A DNA stretch of 45,969 bases from an uncultured Alphaproteobacteria bacterium (GTDB taxonomy: Bacteria; Pseudomonadota; Alphaproteobacteria; GCA-002720895). Below, one piece after another: positions 7,612 to 16,457 of this stretch. Numbering within the stretch: the stretch's first letter is position 1; each line of letters begins with the position of its first letter. The notes under the pieces are model-generated. The model was given only the letters and a program-made list of their open reading frames with translations. It was not told where the DNA came from and searched no databases. The stretch is from contig CACLKH010000006.1 of the NCBI GenBank assembly GCA_902607475.1, forward strand, positions 1 to 45,969, in the 5' to 3' direction. A program made the position numbers and the translations under genes.

Positions 7612-9420
7612 CTAATTTTTTTTACCTATGTAATCTTCTAAGTTTACTATTTTATTTGTTGAACTTTTCTGTCCTTCAAATTGAAGTTTATATAATTTAG
7701 AATAGACGTTTTTGTTTTTCATCAGAGTTTTATGATTTCCTTTTTCTAGAACTTTTCCATTATGTATAACATATATTAAATCTGCATCAAGAATTGTTGA
7801 AAGCCTATGAGCAATTACTAAAGTTGTTTTATTTTTCATTAATTTTTTAAGACTTTTTTGTATATCTTTTTCTGAACGTGAATCTAAAGATGAAGTTGCT
7901 TCATCTAATAATAAAATTGGAGCATTTTTTAAAATAGCTCTAGCAATTGCTATCTTTTGTCTTTGCCCGCCTGATAATTGTATACCATGTTCTCCAACTA
8001 AAGATTTATAGCCATTCTTAAAAGATGTAATAAATTCATGAGCATCAGCTTTTTTTGCAGCTTCATATAATTGTTTTTCAGTACAATTTGGATTACCGTA
8101 AGCAATATTAGATCTAATAGTATCGTCAAATAATGTAACTTCTTGGCTAACTAAAGCCATTTTTTTTCTTAAACTATGAACTTTATAATTTTTTATATTT
8201 TTTTTATCAATTATAATTTTACCATCATTTGAATCATAAAATCTTGGGATTAGGTTAAGAATAGTTGATTTTCCCGCACCTGTTTTGCCAACTAACGCAA
8301 CAGTCTTTCCTCCTGGAATTTTTAAATTAATTTCATTTAATGCATGAGAAGTTTTTGAACCATAGGAGAATTTAACTTTCTTAAATTCTATTTCTCCTTT
8401 TTTGTGAACGTACTCTTTTGCATTTGGTAAATCTGTAATTTCTGGTTTTTGGTCAAGTAAATTAAATATTCTATCAGCCGCTGCTAAACCATCTTGTATA
8501 TTTACATTAAAATTTGCTAATCTTTTTAATGGTTGATAAGCCATTAACAATGCTGTTATAAACGAAAAGAAAGTACCAGGAGTAGTAGCACCACTTATAA
8601 CTTTAGAACCTCCGTAAAAAATAACAAGGGCAATTGCAATGCCACCAAGAGATTCAAGGATAGGCCTAGTTCTTGATCTAATTCTTACAGATTTATAAAT
8701 TAAATTAAATAAATCCTCTACAATTTTTTTTGCTCTTCTCTTTTCATATTTTTGCATTGTATATGCTTTAACATATCTTGCGCTTTGGAAAATTTGACTT
8801 AGCAAACTTGCAAAAGAACCTATTTCGGTTTGAGTGGACGTCGAAATTTTCCTTATTCTTCTACCAATATAAAGTATTGGGAGAACTGCAGCTGGAAATA
8901 CGAAAAAAGCAATAATAGCTAGAAACCAATCTTGATAAAACATTAAAGCAACCAAAAAAATTAATGTCATCGAGTCTTTAGCTATTCCTGTAAGTGCTGT
9001 AGATACAGATGCTCGGAGCAATCCAACGTCATAAGTAAAACGGGATATTAATTTTCCTGAAGAATTTTTATGAAAAAAATTTAAATCTGCATTCATCAGA
9101 TGAGAAAACAACCTATATCTTACATCAGAAATAATTCTTTCTCCTGAGTATTCCATATAAATAGACTCACCATAAGACGCTAAACCTTTTACGATTGCTA
9201 TTGTCATAACTGCAATTGGTACTAAAAGTAATAATTCAGTATTTTTATTTAAAAAAACTTCATCAAGTACTGGTTGCATTAACCAAGCATTTGTAGCAGT
9301 TGCAGCAGCTACTATAGCCATACATATTGCTGCAATGAACATTTTTCCAAAATAAGGTCTTACATGTTCCTTAATTAATCTTTTTACAAGTTTGATACTT
9401 CTTTCGCTTTTATGTTCCAT
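7612..9420 (-). CDS. msbA: MsbA-like lipid A/lipid exporter ABC transporter (fused permease and ATPase)
   Basis: A 602-residue half-transporter with an N-terminal six-helix ABC exporter domain (about 25-310) and a C-terminal ATPase. The ATPase shows Walker A GKTGAGKST at 378-386, Q-loop VSQEVTLFDD, signature LSGGQ at 482-486, Walker B LLLDEAT at 503-509 and the H-loop AHRLST. MsbA flips core lipid A across the inner membrane using ATP. The assignment here rests on the domain order, the HKNSSGKLISR coupling-helix region and the setting among lpxK, lpxL and DUF374. Related exporters of other substrates cannot be ruled out by sequence alone. It is separated from pmbA by 5 bases. Confidence 0.92.
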   Translation of the reverse strand: MEHKSERSIKLVKRLIKEHVRPYFGKMFIAAICMAIVAAATATNAWLMQPVLDEVFLNKNTELLLLVPIAVMTIAIVKGLASYGESIYMEYSGERIISDVRYRLFSHLMNADLNFFHKNSSGKLISRFTYDVGLLRASVSTALTGIAKDSMTLIFLVALMFYQDWFLAIIAFFVFPAAVLPILYIGRRIRKISTSTQTEIGSFASLLSQIFQSARYVKAYTMQKYEKRRAKKIVEDLFNLIYKSVRIRSRTRPILESLGGIAIALVIFYGGSKVISGATTPGTFFSFITALLMAYQPLKRLANFNVNIQDGLAAADRIFNLLDQKPEITDLPNAKEYVHKKGEIEFKKVKFSYGSKTSHALNEINLKIPGGKTVALVGKTGAGKSTILNLIPRFYDSNDGKIIIDKKNIKNYKVHSLRKKMALVSQEVTLFDDTIRSNIAYGNPNCTEKQLYEAAKKADAHEFITSFKNGYKSLVGEHGIQLSGGQRQKIAIARAILKNAPILLLDEATSSLDSRSEKDIQKSLKKLMKNKTTLVIAHRLSTILDADLIYVIHNGKVLEKGNHKTLMKNKNVYSKLYKLQFEGQKSSTNKIVNLEDYIGKKN

Positions 9421-9425
9421 AAAGA

Positions 9426-10763
9426 TTATCCAGCTACTATCATATCTTCAATCAACATAGTTGGAGAATTTAATCCCTGTTTAAATTCAAGATCATTTGC
9501 TAAAATTATTTTTTTAAACATCTCATTTAAATTATCTGCAATTGTAATTCCATTAATAGGGTATGTAATTTCTCCTTTATCTATCCAAAAACCTGAACCT
9601 CCTCTACTATAATCACCGTTTGTTAAATTGACACTTGAACCCATTAACTCTGTTAAATAGACACCTTTTTTAATATTTCCAATTAAATTTTTTGGAGAAA
9701 TATTACCTGGCTCAAAGTAAAGATTAGTTGGATTAGGAGTAGGTGGACTTGAAATATTTCTTGAAGCATGTGCTGTTGATTTTAGTCTCAGTTGGTGAGC
9801 TGTGGCTAAATCTAAAAACCATGTTTTTAATTTACCATTCTTAATTATTTGTGTTTTTTTAGTTTCTAAACCTTCTCCGTCAAAAGGTTTAGATTGCAAA
9901 CCTCTTTTTTTTAAAGGATTATCAATAATATTGATATTAGATGAAAATATTTTTTTATTTAACTTTTTTTTTAAAAAACTTGTTCCTCTAGTTATAGAAT
10001 TTCCATTTATAGCACTTGAAAGATGTTTTAAAAAACTATTTGCAACTCTTGGTGAAAAAATAACAGGAATTTTTGATGTTTTTATTTTTTTTGGATTAAT
10101 TTTTTTAACTGCTAGTTCCCCAGCTTTTTTTCCAACTAAGGAAGTTTTTGTTAAATCTTTTTCGAATACACTACTTGCAAATTCATATTCTCTTTCCATT
10201 GATGTACCATGTCCGGCAATTAAAACTGCATAAATATCGTAGCTTGATGATTGATAGCTAACATTTAATCCATTACTATTAAATAAATATATTTTTGATT
10301 TGTTCCATCCGATCTCAGCTCCTTCTGAATTAGTTACACCTTTAACGTTTAGCCCAGCATTTTCGGCTTCAATAACTTTATCTTTTAACGATTTAATTGT
10401 TGGTTCTTTGTTATCAAAAATTTCTAAATTTGGAATTTTTTTTATTAAATCTTTTTTTTTTGCAATGGAGCAATATGGATCTTTGGGAACAGCTCCAACC
10501 ATTTTTGAAGCTTTATAAACTAGGTCTTCTAAATTTTTTTTAGTTAGATCATTTGAAGAAACAATAACTTGTTTCTTATTTTTTATAAAACGTAAACCTA
10601 AGTCTTTACTCTCAGATCTTTCTAATTTTTCAATTTTTTTGAATCTACAACCAACATCAATATTTGTATTTTCAACGTATACAACATCAACACTATCAGC
10701 GCCCGATTTTTTTGATTTTTTAATTAAAAAATCAACTTTTTCATTTATTTGAATTTTATTCAT
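9426..10763 (-). CDS. pmbA: TldE/PmbA-family protein, partner of metalloprotease TldD
   Basis: This 445-residue protein belongs to the TldD/PmbA family but lacks the HExxxH zinc motif, as PmbA (TldE) does. In E. coli, TldD and TldE form a heterodimeric protease that degrades unfolded peptides and matures microcin B17; TldE is the non-catalytic half. Recognisable segments are LGLRFIKNKKQVIVSS near residue 92 and a C-terminal block around MGSSVNLTNGDYSRGGSGFW. The partner tldD is also in the window (14065-15498) but in a separate transcription unit. The gene is 21 bases downstream of ubiA and 5 upstream of msbA, on the same strand. Confidence 0.93.
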   Translation of the reverse strand: MNKIQINEKVDFLIKKSKKSGADSVDVVYVENTNIDVGCRFKKIEKLERSESKDLGLRFIKNKKQVIVSSNDLTKKNLEDLVYKASKMVGAVPKDPYCSIAKKKDLIKKIPNLEIFDNKEPTIKSLKDKVIEAENAGLNVKGVTNSEGAEIGWNKSKIYLFNSNGLNVSYQSSSYDIYAVLIAGHGTSMEREYEFASSVFEKDLTKTSLVGKKAGELAVKKINPKKIKTSKIPVIFSPRVANSFLKHLSSAINGNSITRGTSFLKKKLNKKIFSSNINIIDNPLKKRGLQSKPFDGEGLETKKTQIIKNGKLKTWFLDLATAHQLRLKSTAHASRNISSPPTPNPTNLYFEPGNISPKNLIGNIKKGVYLTELMGSSVNLTNGDYSRGGSGFWIDKGEITYPINGITIADNLNEMFKKIILANDLEFKQGLNSPTMLIEDMIVAG

Positions 10764-10784
10764 TTTTTTAAAATTATATAAATA

Positions 10785-11648
10785 TTATATATAGTTTAAA
10801 AATAAACTAATTGTTATAAAAAAACCGTACCAAGAATTCATTTGAAAAATTTTAATAAAATTTTTAGATTTTAATTTTTGAATTTTGAAAAATTCATACA
10901 AAATCTTTAAAGCAAATAACACAAGAACAATAAAAAAAATAAAATTAATATTGTTTAATATTGCAAGGAAAGAAAAAATTCCTATAAAGCATAAATAAAA
11001 TAATGTTATCCAAAATTTAATATTTTGTTCTAAGTATATTGCTAATGATTTAACGCCAATTTTTTTGTCATCTTCCTTATCTTGATATGCATAAATTGTA
11101 TCATATCCTAAAGTCCAGAAAATACAGGCCAAGTATAATAATAAACTCTGATTATCAAATATTCCTTTAGCAGCTGTCCAAGAAATTAAAATGCTAAAAT
11201 TAAAAACAATTGCCAGGAAAAGCTGAGGAAAATATGTATATCTTTTCATGAGTGGATAAAATAAAATTAATGGGAAAGCGATAAAACCAAGTAAAATGCA
11301 CGTAGGATTTAAAGTTAATAATATTGAAAGTCCAATAGATAAAAAAATAATAAATAAGATAATTGCATCAGTAATTTCTAAATTTTGAGATGCTAATGGA
11401 CGATACTTGGTTCTTTTAACATTTTTATCAAATTTTCTATCGATTATATCATTTATAATACACCCTGCTGATCTCATTATAAAAGAGCCATATGCAAATA
11501 ATAAAATTAGATAAATATCGATTTCTTCTTTTAATACAATTAAGATTGACCAAATTGCTGGAAATATTAATAACATTATTCCAGTTGGTTTATTTATTCT
11601 TATTAGAATGAGAAAATTTTTTAAGTAATATAAAATATATTTAAACAT
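10785..11648 (-). CDS. ubiA: 4-hydroxybenzoate polyprenyltransferase
   Basis: UbiA attaches the polyprenyl tail to 4-hydroxybenzoate in ubiquinone synthesis. The 287-residue protein is a polytopic membrane protein (about eight or nine helices) with the two Asp-rich Mg-diphosphate motifs. These are NDIIDRKFD at 66-74 and the second site within DTIYAYQDKEDD at 183-194. The SAGCIIND and KRTKYRPLAS stretches are typical of UbiA. Ubiquinone links it functionally to the oxidase genes and ETF-QO in this window. Its ATG is only 6 bases from the divergent rsmE start, so its promoter must lie inside rsmE. Confidence 0.95.
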   Translation of the reverse strand: MFKYILYYLKNFLILIRINKPTGIMLLIFPAIWSILIVLKEEIDIYLILLFAYGSFIMRSAGCIINDIIDRKFDKNVKRTKYRPLASQNLEITDAIILFIIFLSIGLSILLTLNPTCILLGFIAFPLILFYPLMKRYTYFPQLFLAIVFNFSILISWTAAKGIFDNQSLLLYLACIFWTLGYDTIYAYQDKEDDKKIGVKSLAIYLEQNIKFWITLFYLCFIGIFSFLAILNNINFIFFIVLVLFALKILYEFFKIQKLKSKNFIKIFQMNSWYGFFITISLFLNYI

Positions 11649-11654
11649 AAAAAT

Positions 11655-12386
11655 TTGAAAGATATTCTGCCATTAAAAAGATTATTTATAAAGACTGAAT
11701 TTAAAGAGAAATCTTTAATTAATCTATCAGTTTCAAATACACATTATATATCAAATGTATTAAGAATGAGAGAAAAACAAAAACTTTCGATTTTTAATGG
11801 TTTTCAAGGGGAATGGGAAGGAATTATAAAAAGTTTAAATAAGAAAAAAGGTTTAATCTTAATTGATAAACAAATAAAAAAACAGGAAGAAGACAATTTA
11901 ATAAATATTATTTATGTCCCAATTAAAGGTCATAGAAATTATTATTTAATAGAAAAAATCACGGAGTTAGGTATTTCTAATATTTATCCAATTATCTCAG
12001 AACATTCTGTTATTAAAAAATTTAATTATAAAAGAGCAAACGCTTGCGCTGTAGCAGCTTCACAACAATCAGGAAGAATTAGCGTGCCTAAAATACATGA
12101 ATTTAAAAGCTTAAAAAGCATCCTATCTTCGTGGAATAAAAAAGATCAAATTATTTTTTGTGATGAAACAGAAAAGAATTTTTTTTTTAATGATTTATTT
12201 AAATCAAAGCCAAAAGAAAAAATAAACACTATACTTATTGGACCTGAAGGTGGATTTTCTTTATCAGAAAAAATTTTTTTAAAAAATTTGAATTATATTT
12301 ATAGTTTAACTTTAGGAAAAAGAATTTTAAGGGCTGATACTGCAGCAATCAGTGCTCTAACTTTGTTGATAGATAAAAAAAAATAA
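11655..12386 (+). CDS. rsmE: 16S rRNA m3U1498 methyltransferase
   Basis: RsmE methylates N3 of U1498 in 16S rRNA using S-adenosylmethionine. The 243-residue SPOUT-fold protein shows an N-terminal PUA-like domain (NTHYISNVLRM), KGHRNYYLIEKITELGI, QQSGR, the SAM-binding knot motifs IGPEGGFS (195-202) and LGKRILRADTA (220-230). The start is TTG (11655-11657), and no ATG is available between it and the ubiA start. It precedes gshA by 2 bases, so the two probably share a transcript. Confidence 0.96.
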   Translation: MKDILPLKRLFIKTEFKEKSLINLSVSNTHYISNVLRMREKQKLSIFNGFQGEWEGIIKSLNKKKGLILIDKQIKKQEEDNLINIIYVPIKGHRNYYLIEKITELGISNIYPIISEHSVIKKFNYKRANACAVAASQQSGRISVPKIHEFKSLKSILSSWNKKDQIIFCDETEKNFFFNDLFKSKPKEKINTILIGPEGGFSLSEKIFLKNLNYIYSLTLGKRILRADTAAISALTLLIDKKK

Positions 12387-12388
12387 AT

Positions 12389-13732
12389 ATGAATAAAATT
12401 TTAAAGAATAAGAAAGAAATAATTGAATATTTTGAAAAAGGAGCCAAGCCTAAACAGTTTTGGAAAATTGGAACCGAGCATGAAAAATTTCTTTTTGATT
12501 TAAATACTTTAGAACCAATTGATTATTATGGAAAAAATGGAATTAAATCTTTATTTAAATTACTAAAAAAAAAGGGGTGGAAAGAAGTAATTGAAGATAA
12601 AAATCCTATTGCTTTAAAAAATAAAGGATCAACAATATCGTTGGAGCCTAGATGTCAAATTGAATTATCTGGAGGAACAGTTAAAAGTGTTCATGAAACT
12701 TGTAAACAGGCAAAAACTTATTTGGATCAACTAAAAACCATTTGTACAAAAAAAAAATTAGGAATCCTTGGTATGGGTTATTACCCGAAAAATTTTAAAA
12801 AAAAAGAAGGATGGGTTCCAAAAAAAAGATATTTAATTATGAAAAAAAGAATGAAAATAACAGGATCTCATGGATTAGAAATGATGTCTTCAACTTGTTG
12901 CATACAAACAAATCTGGATTATGAAAATGAAAATGATATGTTTAAAAAAGTAAGAATAGGATTTGCTTTACAACCATTTGTTACAGCTTTATTTGCTAAT
13001 TCTTCAATTATAAATAAAAAAAAATCTAAATTTTTAAGTTATAGAAGTTATGTTTGGTCGAATACCGATAAAAAAAGATGTGGTATAATTCCAGAAGTTT
13101 TTTCAAAAAAATTTACATTTGAAAAGTATGTTTCTTATTTATTGAAAGTACCAATGTATTTTGTTGTAAAAGATGGAAAATATATTGAGGTAGGTAATCA
13201 AAATTTTGAAGATTTTTTAAATGGTAAATTAAAAAAAATTCCTAAACAATTACCTACTTTAAAAGATTTAGAAAACCACATTAGTACAATTTTTACAGAT
13301 GTTAGAATAAAACAATATATTGAAATGCGAGGCGCTGATAGTGGATCGTGGGATAGAATATGTTCTTTGCCTGCTTTTTGGGTAGGGCTTTTATATAATA
13401 AAACAATTTTAGATCAAACTTTTTTAATGTTAAAAAATTGGAAGTTAGAAGAAATTTATCAACTAAATAAAGATGTTCAAAAATATGGACTAAAATCAAA
13501 ATTAAGGGGAAAAAAAATTCAAAACATATGTATTGAAATTTTAAAATTAGCTCAAAAAGGATTAAGTTTAAGAAATTATTTAAATAAAAATAAAAAAAAT
13601 GAAGAACATTTTTTAAATACTTTATTTGACATAGCTAATTCAGGACGTACTCCTGCTGAAGAATTAATTGATGAGTACGTTGATAAAAATAATAATTGTT
13701 CTGATAAAATATTTGTTGATAATTCATATTAA
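12389..13732 (+). CDS. gshA: Glutamate-cysteine ligase, plant/alphaproteobacterial type (GCS2 family)
   Basis: This enzyme makes gamma-glutamylcysteine, the first step of glutathione synthesis. The 447-residue sequence matches the GCS2-type ligase found in alphaproteobacteria and plants, not the enterobacterial type. Signs are KIGTEHEKFLF near residue 27, SLEPRCQIELSGG, LGMGYYPKNF and MRGADSGSWDRICSLPAFWVG near residue 312. The C-terminus keeps the NSGRTPAEEL motif of the family. It is 2 bases downstream of rsmE and 28 bases upstream of a chorismate mutase gene. gshB is not in the window. Glutathione would tie in with the thiol-redox genes dsbA and dsbD here. Confidence 0.95.
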   Translation: MNKILKNKKEIIEYFEKGAKPKQFWKIGTEHEKFLFDLNTLEPIDYYGKNGIKSLFKLLKKKGWKEVIEDKNPIALKNKGSTISLEPRCQIELSGGTVKSVHETCKQAKTYLDQLKTICTKKKLGILGMGYYPKNFKKKEGWVPKKRYLIMKKRMKITGSHGLEMMSSTCCIQTNLDYENENDMFKKVRIGFALQPFVTALFANSSIINKKKSKFLSYRSYVWSNTDKKRCGIIPEVFSKKFTFEKYVSYLLKVPMYFVVKDGKYIEVGNQNFEDFLNGKLKKIPKQLPTLKDLENHISTIFTDVRIKQYIEMRGADSGSWDRICSLPAFWVGLLYNKTILDQTFLMLKNWKLEEIYQLNKDVQKYGLKSKLRGKKIQNICIEILKLAQKGLSLRNYLNKNKKNEEHFLNTLFDIANSGRTPAEELIDEYVDKNNNCSDKIFVDNSY

Positions 13733-13760
13733 AAAATTTTAAATAATTATTAAAAAAAAA

Positions 13761-14054
13761 ATGAAAAAAAGATTTAAAAATTTAAAGGAAGTTAGAAAAA
13801 ATATTGATAATGTCGATGCTCGTTTAGTTAAGTTAATTGCAGAAAGAGAGTTTTATGCAAGGGAAGCTGTAAAATTTAAAATAGATAGGCGCCAAATAAT
13901 TGATAGAAAAAGAATTAATACTGTACTAAGTAGAGTAAAAAAATTATCAAAAAAATATAAGGTCAATAGTCCAACTGTAGAAAAAATTTGGAAATTAATG
14001 ATTCAAAACTTTATTATTCTAGAAAAAAAATTATTTAAAAAATCAAAAGAATAA
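13761..14054 (+). CDS. Chorismate mutase, AroQ type
   Basis: A 97-residue, all-helical protein of the AroQ chorismate mutase family (chorismate to prephenate, towards Phe and Tyr). Arg12 and Arg29 keep the 17-residue spacing seen in the E. coli active site, and Lys40 fits the third position. The conserved D-x-x-R-E motif appears as DRKRI, so Arg51 is kept but the usual Glu is Ile52. The usual Gln88 is Glu88 (MIQNFIILE); as I recall, many alphaproteobacterial monofunctional enzymes share this substitution. It ends 10 bases before the convergent tldD stop. Confidence 0.88.
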   Translation: MKKRFKNLKEVRKNIDNVDARLVKLIAEREFYAREAVKFKIDRRQIIDRKRINTVLSRVKKLSKKYKVNSPTVEKIWKLMIQNFIILEKKLFKKSKE

Positions 14055-14064
14055 TTCTTAATTA

Positions 14065-15498
14065 TTAGACGTCTGTTCCACCAACTAAAATCTCATCAAC
14101 CAAAATTGTAGGCTGTCCGACACCAACAGGAACACCTTGACCTTCTTTTCCACAAGTACCTATACCTCCGTCAAGGGCCATATTGTTTCCAACTAATGAA
14201 ATTTTTTTTAGAACTTCTTCACCTTTTCCAATTAATGTTGCATCTTTAACAGGTTTAGTAACTTTTCCATTTTCAATCATGTATGCTTCTGATGCTGAAA
14301 ATTCAAATTGCCCAGATGTTATATCTACACTTCCACCTGAAAAATTAACTGCATATAATCCTTTTTTAACTGATTTAAATATATCTTCTTGAGGAACATT
14401 TCCTGAAAGCATGTAAGTATTAGTCATTCTTGGCATTGGAAGATATTCATAACTTTCTCTTCTACCATTTCCAGTTGAATTTGTTTTCATTAATCTTGCA
14501 TTTAATCTATCTTGCATGTGTCCTACCATAATTCCATTTTCAATTAAGGTAGTACATTGACTTGGAGTACCTTCGTCATCAACTGTTATCGAACCTCTTC
14601 TATTATTAATTGTTCCATCATCAACTATAGTTACATTTTTAGATGCAATTTTTTTTCCAAGAAGATTTGAAAACACAGATATTTTTTTTCTATTAAAATC
14701 ACCCTCTAGTCCATGACCAATTGCCTCATGGAGAATAATACCAGGCCAACCAGGGCCTAAAACAATTGGCATTTTTCCAGCTGGAGCCGGTCTAGATTTC
14801 AAATTAGTTACTGCTTGTCTCAAAGCATCTTTTGTTTGTTCTTTCCAAATTTTTTCATTGAAGAAATTTACATAATTTTTTCTTCCACCAGCACCGCTTA
14901 ATCCAGTTTCCATTCTTTTTCCATCATCAACAGTTACAGATATATTTAATCTAACTAACGGTCTAATATCACCGCAGTGATAACCTCCTCTTCTTAATAT
15001 ATGAACTACTTGCCATTCTCCATGAAGAGATGCAGAAACTTGTTTAACTCTTTTATCTAATTTTCTTGCATATTCATCTATAGATTTTAAAAGTTTTGTT
15101 TTTTGCTCAGAACTAAAATCATTCATAGGATTTAGATTAGAATAATGTTTTTTATTAGTCCTTATGGGATCAATTATTTTTGATTTAGAAGAAGATGATA
15201 AAATCGATTGAACAGTTTTGCCTGCATTTTTAATACTTGTTTCACTTATATCTGAAGAATGTGAATATGCAGATGTTTCATCTTTGACAGAACGTAGTCC
15301 AAAACCCTTATCCGTTGATGTACTGGCATTTTTTATTTTTTTATCATCATATACATAACTTTCTGATTGTTTAAATTCTAAGTAGAGTTCACCATCATCA
15401 GCTTTTCTTAACGATTCATTTACAATTTTTTCTGTTTTTCCAAAATCTAGGCCTTCATTTTTGAAAAAAAGGTCATATGAATTATATGTATTCTTCAT
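14065..15498 (-). CDS. tldD: Metalloprotease TldD
   Basis: TldD is the catalytic subunit of the TldD/TldE protease. The 477-residue protein has the signature zinc site HEAIGH at 257-262 within GIILHEAIGHGLEGD, together with the GFGLRSVKDE segment of the N-terminal domain. The C-terminal barrel has MTNTYMLSGN and NFSGGSVDITSGQFEFSASEAY. Its probable partner pmbA lies 3.3 kb away in the envelope cluster. tldD is divergent from coxB, an arrangement common in alphaproteobacteria. The ATG start is unambiguous. Confidence 0.96.
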   Translation of the reverse strand: MKNTYNSYDLFFKNEGLDFGKTEKIVNESLRKADDGELYLEFKQSESYVYDDKKIKNASTSTDKGFGLRSVKDETSAYSHSSDISETSIKNAGKTVQSILSSSSKSKIIDPIRTNKKHYSNLNPMNDFSSEQKTKLLKSIDEYARKLDKRVKQVSASLHGEWQVVHILRRGGYHCGDIRPLVRLNISVTVDDGKRMETGLSGAGGRKNYVNFFNEKIWKEQTKDALRQAVTNLKSRPAPAGKMPIVLGPGWPGIILHEAIGHGLEGDFNRKKISVFSNLLGKKIASKNVTIVDDGTINNRRGSITVDDEGTPSQCTTLIENGIMVGHMQDRLNARLMKTNSTGNGRRESYEYLPMPRMTNTYMLSGNVPQEDIFKSVKKGLYAVNFSGGSVDITSGQFEFSASEAYMIENGKVTKPVKDATLIGKGEEVLKKISLVGNNMALDGGIGTCGKEGQGVPVGVGQPTILVDEILVGGTDV

Positions 15499-15525
15499 AA
15501 TTTTTCATTTTTATAATAATATAGT

Positions 15526-15534
15526 TGATATAAA
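15526..15534 (+). promoter_or_regulatory. Candidate extended -10 promoter for coxB operon
   Basis: Within the 110-base gap between divergent tldD and coxB, TGATATAAA fits an extended -10 (TGn followed by TATAAA), with no good -35. The predicted start of transcription would be near 15541, about 68 bases before the coxB start. The rest of this gap is AT-only sequence with several other TATAAT-like hexamers (for example 15512-15517), so this is only one plausible choice. Confidence 0.3.
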
Positions 15535-15595
15535 TAAATATACGTCTTTTTTTTGTTGATAAAGTTATATTTTCTTTTAATTTATTAGTGAGTAT

Positions 15596-15601
15596 AGGGA
15601 G
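15596..15601 (+). promoter_or_regulatory. Shine-Dalgarno site that decides the coxB start
   Basis: AGGGAG lies 7 bases upstream of the GTG at 15609. This favours that GTG over the in-frame GTG at 15588, which has no such site. Most genes in this window lack a recognisable Shine-Dalgarno sequence. Confidence 0.6.
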
Positions 15602-15608
15602 ATTATTT

Positions 15609-16448
15609 GTGAAAAAAGTTTTATTTTTTTTAACAAGTCTATTTAGTTTCAGTGGCACTACATTTGCAGATGGTGGGCCTAAACCCTGGCAATTAGGTTT
15701 TAGACCTCCAGCTACTTCCACCATGGAAAAAGTAGTAGAATTCCACGACAGTTTTATAAATCCTATTATTATCGCTATTGCTCTTTTTGTAATAGGTTTA
15801 ATGGTATATATAATTGTAAGATTTAGTGAGAAAAACAACCCTAAGCCAACTAAAACAACTCATAATACAACTTTGGAAGTTTTATGGACTGCTATACCTG
15901 CTATAATATTAATTATAATCGCAATTCCTGCTTTTAAACTCTTATATTATTCTCACTATAATCCAAATACGGAAATGACTATCAAAGCAATTGGCAATCA
16001 ATGGTATTGGTCTTATGAATATCCAGACCATGGCATTACTTTTGATAGTAATATGCTTTGTGGCACCAAAGAAGAGTGTGATGAATTATCAAAAGAAACA
16101 GGAAAAAATTATGTACGATTGTTAGATGTTGACGAACCACTTGTTTTGCCAGTAAATAAAAAAATAAAGGTTATTGCTACAGCAACAGACGTTATTCATA
16201 GTTTTTCAGTTTCTGCATTTGGAATAAAAATCGATGGAGTCCCTGGAAGAGCTCAAGATACTTGGTTTGAAATTCTTAAAGAAGGCACATACTATGGCCA
16301 GTGTTCAGAACTTTGTGGAATGTTGCATGGGTTTATGCCTGTAATGGTTAAAGCTGTATCAGATTCTGAATTTGACAATTGGGTCCAAAATAAAAAAGCT
16401 GCAGCAAAAAAAAATGAAGAAATTAAAAAAGTAGAAATTTTTAAATAA
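15609..16448 (+). CDS. coxB: Cytochrome c oxidase subunit II
   Basis: Subunit II receives electrons from cytochrome c through its periplasmic CuA centre. From GTG 15609 the protein has 279 residues: a signal peptide ending at TTFA, two membrane helices (about 50-75 and 90-113), then the cupredoxin domain. All CuA ligands are present: His197, then the cluster CSELCGMLHGFM with Cys232, Glu234, Cys236, His240 and Met243. The aromatic WYWSYEYP patch for electron entry is present. An alternative GTG at 15588 would add seven residues. It heads the oxidase operon. Confidence 0.97.
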   Translation: MKKVLFFLTSLFSFSGTTFADGGPKPWQLGFRPPATSTMEKVVEFHDSFINPIIIAIALFVIGLMVYIIVRFSEKNNPKPTKTTHNTTLEVLWTAIPAIILIIIAIPAFKLLYYSHYNPNTEMTIKAIGNQWYWSYEYPDHGITFDSNMLCGTKEECDELSKETGKNYVRLLDVDEPLVLPVNKKIKVIATATDVIHSFSVSAFGIKIDGVPGRAQDTWFEILKEGTYYGQCSELCGMLHGFMPVMVKAVSDSEFDNWVQNKKAAAKKNEEIKKVEIFK

Positions 16449-16457
16449 TTAGATTTT

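Noticed and set aside
9802-10518. Plus-strand open frames of 143 and 72 codons inside pmbA
   Set aside because: They are antisense to a well-supported gene and have no recognisable motif.
13761-14054. Glu88 and Ile52 in chorismate mutase as signs of an inactive enzyme
   Set aside because: I recall similar MI..FI..E sequences in alphaproteobacterial monofunctional chorismate mutases, so the Glu is probably normal for the subfamily.
15482-15838. Minus-strand 118-codon frame across the tldD/coxB gap
   Set aside because: It overlaps the coxB signal peptide and first helix, has no family features, and its end runs into tldD in another frame.
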